From positions 21,130,134-21,194,133 of the forward strand of contig CP136065.1 in the NCBI GenBank assembly GCA_032622095.1: a stretch of DNA of 64,000 nucleotides. The letters are read 5' to 3'. The notes beneath the pieces are model-generated. The model made no database searches. It was not told where the DNA came from and was given only the letters and a program-made list of their open reading frames with translations. Positions 60,245 to 64,000 of this stretch are shown piece by piece. Source of the stretch: Siphonodentalium dalli. Its lineage: Eukaryota; Mollusca; Scaphopoda; Gadilida; Siphonodentaliidae. A program made the translations under genes and the position numbers. The first letter of the stretch is position 1, and the number at the start of each line of letters is the position of its first letter.

Positions 60245-61027
60245 TTACCAACAGTCTTTAAGGGTCTGGTTTCTGATCTTTCTCAGCCAGACTCTTCCAA
60301 GTTGTTCTCCTGGGTGGATGCCGTCAGCATACAGGTGGTAATTGTACTTCTTGTACAGGGTTGGTGTTCTGTGTCTACCTCTTTTTTGACATTTGCTGGT
60401 TAAGAGGTCGGAACTGAATTCTGGTGGATTTCTGTTGTATCGATGGTTCAGTTCTTTCACTTCTCTGTTTAGTTGTCGTATCTGGTCAGTGAGTTGTTGT
60501 TGTTGGTTGTCCAAGTATGGTTTACTGGGTACTAGTTCATATTTTCGAGGATTATTTCGGTGTTTCTTCTGGTGTTTCAGGTATGTGATGTTGTTCCAAT
60601 CCTCAATTGAGTACGCTGGTGTTTCCAATATCGTTACTCTGCAATCTTGGTATCTTCTTATTCCATGTATTATCCTTTTGTAACCTTTTATGATGTCGTC
60701 CACTGTGTGTTTTCCTCTGAGCTGCGAGTAACCGTTCTCGTTGAGTTTTGTGAGGTAACAGGTACCTAGTCAGATGTAGAAGTGAATGCGACCATAAAGA
60801 TTTTTCAGTCTGTTGATGTTTTTAGTGATGAAGATGGTTCTGTCACTCAGTCGTGCGCCTCCTTTGGGCCAGTAGAGTATTGCATCTTAAATTTTGTCAT
60901 GTTTGTCTATGTTGTCAGATATTTTTCCTTTGCTATCAGATATGATTATCGGTTGGTATATAGGTTTACTTCTTGAATGGGTTTCTTTCTCTTTCTTCAA
61001 GAATTTCTTCAGTCTTGCCAGTGACAT
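60245..61027 (-). pseudogene. ORF1 with SGNH/esterase-like domain, two nonsense mutations
   Basis: Minus strand, ATG at 61,027, 260 codons with stops at codon 47 (TAA, 60,887-60,889) and codon 86 (TGA, 60,770-60,772). The N-terminus is basic (KKFLKKEKE). IIISDSKGK (from residue 27) fits the catalytic-Ser block of SGNH hydrolases, and DGIHPGEQLGRVWLRKI near the C-terminus fits the Asp-x2-His block. A short coiled-coil-like stretch (TDQIRQLNREVKELNHRY) lies between. CR1/L2 ORF1 proteins with such esterase domains are known, possibly acting in membrane or nucleic-acid contact. The rest of the frame is clean, so decay is slight. Confidence 0.8.
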
Positions 61028-61130
61028 AACGATGCATGGATCTAGACTAGCAGTCTGCAGAGTAGTACATGTATGATCAGAGCCAATGAAAAGATGGTAG
61101 CATGAATCTCCAAACTCAGCAGCTTAGAGG

Positions 61131-61280
61131 CAAGTCTGGGTTTTAGTGTGCCTGTCATTTGCAGAATGAGGTCCCCAGAGTGTGAATTTTGTGATGCTAG
61201 CCCACTGTGAGGGATAGCATCACTAAATTCACCCTCTGAGGACCTCATTCTGCAAATGACGGGCACACTAAACTCAGCAG
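61131..61280. mobile_element. Short MITE of the hAT-like family
   Basis: One stem-loop with TGTCATTTGCAGAATGAGG and its complement. The terminal bases are poorly matched. A 19-bp direct repeat, AAACTCAGCAGCTTAGAGG, occurs at 61,112-61,130 and 61,270-61,288, longer than an 8-bp target duplication. Confidence 0.7.
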
Positions 61281-61449
61281 CTTAGAGGACCAGTTGGCTA
61301 GTTTGCTGTAGCGATGAAGTTGATGTGTTCATACCTTGATGTTAATGTTCTTGATATCCACCCTAGATTCCACTGGTTCATTAGTAATGATGATTTTCAG
61401 GTTTATGTTTGAGCCAGTTCTGAAAAACCCTCGGTTCAGCCTGAAAAGA

Positions 61450-61660
61450 ATCAGAAGATTCTCAGTATCATCAGACATCACTCAATGTAGGAAAACATTG
61501 TCTCAATGCAAGTTATTAAATCAGAAGATTCTCAGTATCATCAGACATCCCTCAATGTATGAAAACATTGTCTCAATGCAAGTTATTAAATCAGAAGATT
61601 CTCAGTATCATCAGACATCCCTCAATGTAGGAAAAATATTGTCTCAATGCAAGTTATTAA
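61450..61660. repeat. ~70-bp tandem repeat, three copies
   Basis: Units contain TCAGAAGATTCTCAGTATCA and TCTCAATGCAAGTTATTAA, nearly identical. The 137-codon plus-strand frame through it is repeat-derived. Confidence 0.88.
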
Positions 61661-62095
61661 CCCTTTCGATACAAAATGGATTCTCCCACCCAGTTATAAA
61701 AGAATACATTGGAATGTTCTATCATTCATTTGAAAGAATGTTCAGGTAATATAAGCAGACAACAGACTGGGAACAGATAAGATCTGAAGTTCATCTTCTT
61801 TATTTCACTCTGGGCGAACAACATCAAAAAACATGATCGTGTCTAAAAGAAACACAGAAGCACACAATAAACCATGACAAATTGTCCTCAAGACACTGGA
61901 TTTATATTAACCTTTTCTAAACTAAATACTCATTGACGAGTAGTTCCCTTGGGAAAGATAATAAGATTAACAGGTCGATTGATGAACTTATTATCTGAAC
62001 ATTTCCCACCAATTAACAGAATTCCTTCTGCACTTATAGTATCTTTTCGTCTGTCTGTCATCTGCTTATTTACCTGATCACCCCTAAAAATGTAT
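61661..62095. repeat. Dispersed repeat copy
   Basis: Shares blocks with 28,890-29,135 and 34,110-34,340, such as GGATTCTCCCACC(C/A) and TTATTATCTGAACATTT. Confidence 0.6.
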
Positions 62096-62099
62096 AACT

Positions 62100-62290
62100 G
62101 GAAAGTAAGGACCACTTTCCTTGAGAGGATAGCATGGTGTCTTTTAGATATGTAGGGATATTTAATCTGACCATTAGGAACACTTTCCTGAGAGAGGATA
62201 GTATGGTGTCTTTTAGATATGTAGTGGTGATATTTACCTGGCCGTGAGGAACACTTTTCTCGTAAGGATAATATGATGTCTTTGAATACA
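62100..62290. repeat. ~72-bp tandem repeat, three diverged copies
   Basis: Units share GGTGTCTTTTAGATATGTAG and AGGAACACTTT. Not coding. Confidence 0.8.
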
Positions 62291-62624
62291 GCTAGCGTTG
62301 ACAGCAGAAGGTTTATCATTCAGTGTGAGGCCACTAATTGCTTGCTTCTGGATAATTAACGGCTGCTTTACCTGACAAGATATTGTGTAAAAAAGACATT
62401 CACTCAGCTGCCAAACGTCCAATGTGATAAGCTAACAACTTTAACAATAAAAATTGAAGGCGACTAATTAAAGTCCTTCTTGTTAGTGCCTACTGGTGGT
62501 AGGGTGCGCGGAGAGTGAAGATCCGCGCTATCTCTCTCTTTATTTGCACGCTGAGGTGCTGTGCTGAGGTTTAGTGTTCCAGATTTGTGTGTGTGCATTT
62601 AGTTCCCCTTTGTAAGTTGTCATC

Positions 62625-62732
62625 ATGGATTACTATAGTGAGGGACACGTTGGTGTGGGGAAGTTGATGTCAACGGGTGTGACACTGGTGAGAGAAATAT
62701 TCGTGGCCATATTTAATGTGATTGAGTTGTGA
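62625..62732 (+). CDS. Possible short first exon (weak)
   Basis: An ATG in good context (GTCATCATGG) opens a frame reading MDYYSEGHVGVGKLM; it stops after 35 codons, or could be cut by a donor-like CTG|GTGAGA at 62,689. No family recognised. It may belong to the gene of the exon at 63.8 kb or be chance. Confidence 0.2.
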   Translation: MDYYSEGHVGVGKLMSTGVTLVREIFVAIFNVIEL

Positions 62733-62807
62733 GTTAATAAATTCAAAAAGGCGAGGATGATCCTCCAGGGAGGTAATCTCAATCACTTGAATATCCTAAA
62801 AATGGTC

Positions 62808-62885
62808 TAGCGCTTTCGATACAAGTGTATCTTCTTCAGGACCAGGATGGTGTAGATAGATGTGGATTTTGCCTGTCCTTTTATA
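62808..62885 (-). promoter_or_regulatory. TATA-like promoter and hairpin, Penelope-like terminal sequence?
   Basis: On the minus strand a TATAAAAG (62,878-62,885) is followed 40 bases later by CTGAAGAAGATACACTTG then TATCGAAAGCGC, a stem-loop with hammerhead-like flanks. This arrangement recalls the ends of Penelope-like elements, but no reverse transcriptase is seen nearby. 62,886-63,649 shows no gene. Confidence 0.3.
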
Positions 62886-63649
62886 CTCTAGGTTGATTGA
62901 GCGTGAATTTGATTGGTCAAAGGGTAGATGTTGGGTGTTTATGGACACAGAAGAGGTCTCAGAGTTGAGTGCAGGTATATTGCAGGTATGTGGTGCCTCG
63001 CGATTCCCGATAGTCTATGCGGGTAGTTTGTTGCTGCCCAGTCACTGTAGTTTAGTGCGGGTAGTTGTAGTTAACAGTTACGACAGTTGTCTGCAAAAGC
63101 TCCAGTTATTTCTGGACCTGATACAATAAACTTAAATATATGTATGGAGTTATTAAATTAATCATTCTTGTTTCGATTAAGTTTATCCAATTATAACCGA
63201 AAAGTTTGATGAGAAATTCAAAATCGTTCATAGTATGTTATAGATGTAGTAAGTTTGTTATCATACTTTTTGTTATAACTCATAAACTTAACCTGAACAA
63301 GAATTATGTTTTAGAATTTAATCTCAGTATTGGGCAAAAACGTCTTGTTTCCCCAATATAATTCCATAAAATTATTTTTTTGAAATCAACAAATATATCT
63401 TAGGAACAAACACCTGTCAATCATGCATTCAGTTCAAGAGAAACTTCATTTCCATCATTTTCATTGGGCAAATCAGTTGAAATCAACAATGGGTGGCATC
63501 TTTCCAAACACATATGCAGCTGCCCTGAAACTAGTTCGCATACCTGTGGTTTCTGGAATAGTGACTAACATTGATTAAGGTTATCGACGTATAACCTTAA
63601 TGGCTAGTTAAGCGACAACCAATCGTTTTACAGTATATGGGCCTCAATA

Positions 63650-63799
63650 GTGATGGGTTAATGTTTCATGTTGTACAGACATGATGTTCATGGATGTCAA
63701 ATGAGCCTCTCTGGTGATGGGTTAATGTTTCAGCATGTTGTACAGACATATTGTTCGTGAATGTTAAATGGAATGCTCTAGCGATGGTTAATGTTCCAG
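63650..63799 (+). repeat. ~65-bp tandem repeat ending in a splice acceptor
   Basis: Two and a quarter copies of a unit starting GATGGGTTAATGTTTCA. The last, partial copy (GATGGTTAATGTTCCAG) ends as the acceptor of the exon that follows. Confidence 0.7.
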
Positions 63800-63978
63800 G
63801 TGTTTGAGTGTGTCATTGAGTGGATTAAGAAGGACATTGATGATCGAAATGACCTAATCTCAGAACTCATGGTCCAGTATCTATCTGAGAAAGTGGTCAC
63901 AGAAGAGCTCATTAAAACTGCCTGCAGTGCATGTCAGTATCACAAAGCTACATACTCATACTGTCGAATACCATTGCT
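63800..63978 (+). CDS. Probable BACK-domain exon of a Kelch-like (KLHL) gene
   Basis: After the acceptor TGTTCCAG (AG at 63,798-63,799) the exon reads VFECVIEWIKKDIDDR, then NDLISELM, then VQYLSEKVVTEELIKTACSA. BACK domains of BTB-Kelch proteins have V-(F/Y)-x-A-V-x-x-W-(V/I)-K-x-D-x(3)-R, then (S/P)xL, then x-YL-x(3)-V-x-x-E-x-LIK, matched in order. These proteins are Cullin-3 adaptors. The VRLPLL stretch usual between ELM and YL is missing, by about seven residues, which suggests a deletion or a diverged gene. A possible donor (CA|GTATCA) at 63,937 would end the exon earlier. Otherwise the frame runs into a MITE at 63,979 and stops in it, so it may be a pseudogene. Confidence 0.45.
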
Positions 63979-64000
63979 CAAGCCTTGAAATAGGGTGTGT
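63979..64000. mobile_element. Start of another hAT-like MITE, cut by the window edge
   Basis: CAAGCCTTGAAATAGGGTGT is identical to the first 20 bases of the MITE at 15,155. Confidence 0.75.

Larger units (their letters stand above)
51768..61040 (-). mobile_element. CR1-like non-LTR retrotransposon, split by a Ty3/gypsy insertion
   Basis: Minus strand. In order: ORF1 with an esterase-like domain (61,027-60,245), ORF2 start with hairpin repeats, 2A-like peptide and PHD finger (60,227-59,323), the Ty3 insertion (59,322-54,635), then endonuclease and reverse transcriptase (54,634-51,839). It ends in a short tail of GATACA repeats near 51,768-51,795, as in many CR1/L2-group elements. Without the insertion the element is about 4.6 kb. 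The 5' end is not defined exactly. An ORF1 esterase plus an ORF2 with AP-endonuclease and RT places it in the CR1 superclade; the exact clade needs a tree. Confidence 0.85.

Noticed and set aside
62808-62840. Functional hammerhead ribozyme
   Set aside because: One extra base in the core and no clear stem III; kept only as a resemblance.

Overview
The window is eukaryotic nuclear DNA, AT-rich and intron/repeat dominated, with very little coding sequence. The abundance of short palindromic elements, the split genes with GT-AG introns, and a CR1-like retrotransposon carrying a 2A-like peptide and a PHD finger fit a marine invertebrate genome. A lophotrochozoan such as a mollusc is my best guess. 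The species cannot be fixed from the sequence alone.

Layout. 0-4.1 kb: a composite element made of ~165-bp tandem monomers of two alternating types, with a shorter dispersed copy at 35.2-35.5 kb. 6.0-8.2 kb: a cluster of about 40 short palindromes centred on CTTAAG inside nested inverted repeats. 10.8 kb: one exon of PDAP1 on the minus strand. 10.9, 15.2, 25.8-27.0, 61.1 and 63.98 kb: members of a hAT-like MITE family, one with a perfect 8-bp target duplication. 18.3-20.8 kb: a 2.47-kb inverted-repeat element with a second element inserted in one arm at a TA. 28.7, 30.6, 38.7, 46.7, 46.9 and 48.4 kb: fold-back elements. 39.4-43.5 kb: a recent 1.75-kb head-to-tail duplication. 45.3-49.2 kb: three consecutive, phase-compatible exons of a minus-strand host gene, perhaps arrestin-like. 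The upstream intron of the 49.1-kb exon carries a 1.6-kb minisatellite whose unit contains the splice acceptor.

51.8-61.0 kb is the richest part: a minus-strand CR1-like non-LTR retrotransposon. Its ORF1 has an SGNH/esterase-like domain and is broken by two stops. ORF2 has five hairpin/peptide repeats, a 2A-like peptide, a PHD finger, an AP-endonuclease and a reverse transcriptase, and one in-frame TAG. ORF2 is split by a full Ty3/gypsy element (54,635-59,322, plus strand) with two identical 158-bp LTRs and a 5-bp target duplication (CTTGG). The Ty3 element has gag, protease, RT, RNase H and integrase, disturbed only by two apparent single-base indels.

The last 2 kb holds tandem repeats and a probable BTB-BACK-Kelch exon that runs into the start of another MITE at the window edge. 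No rRNA gene, intact tRNA gene or CRISPR array was seen. Most short open frames elsewhere are chance frames inside repeats.
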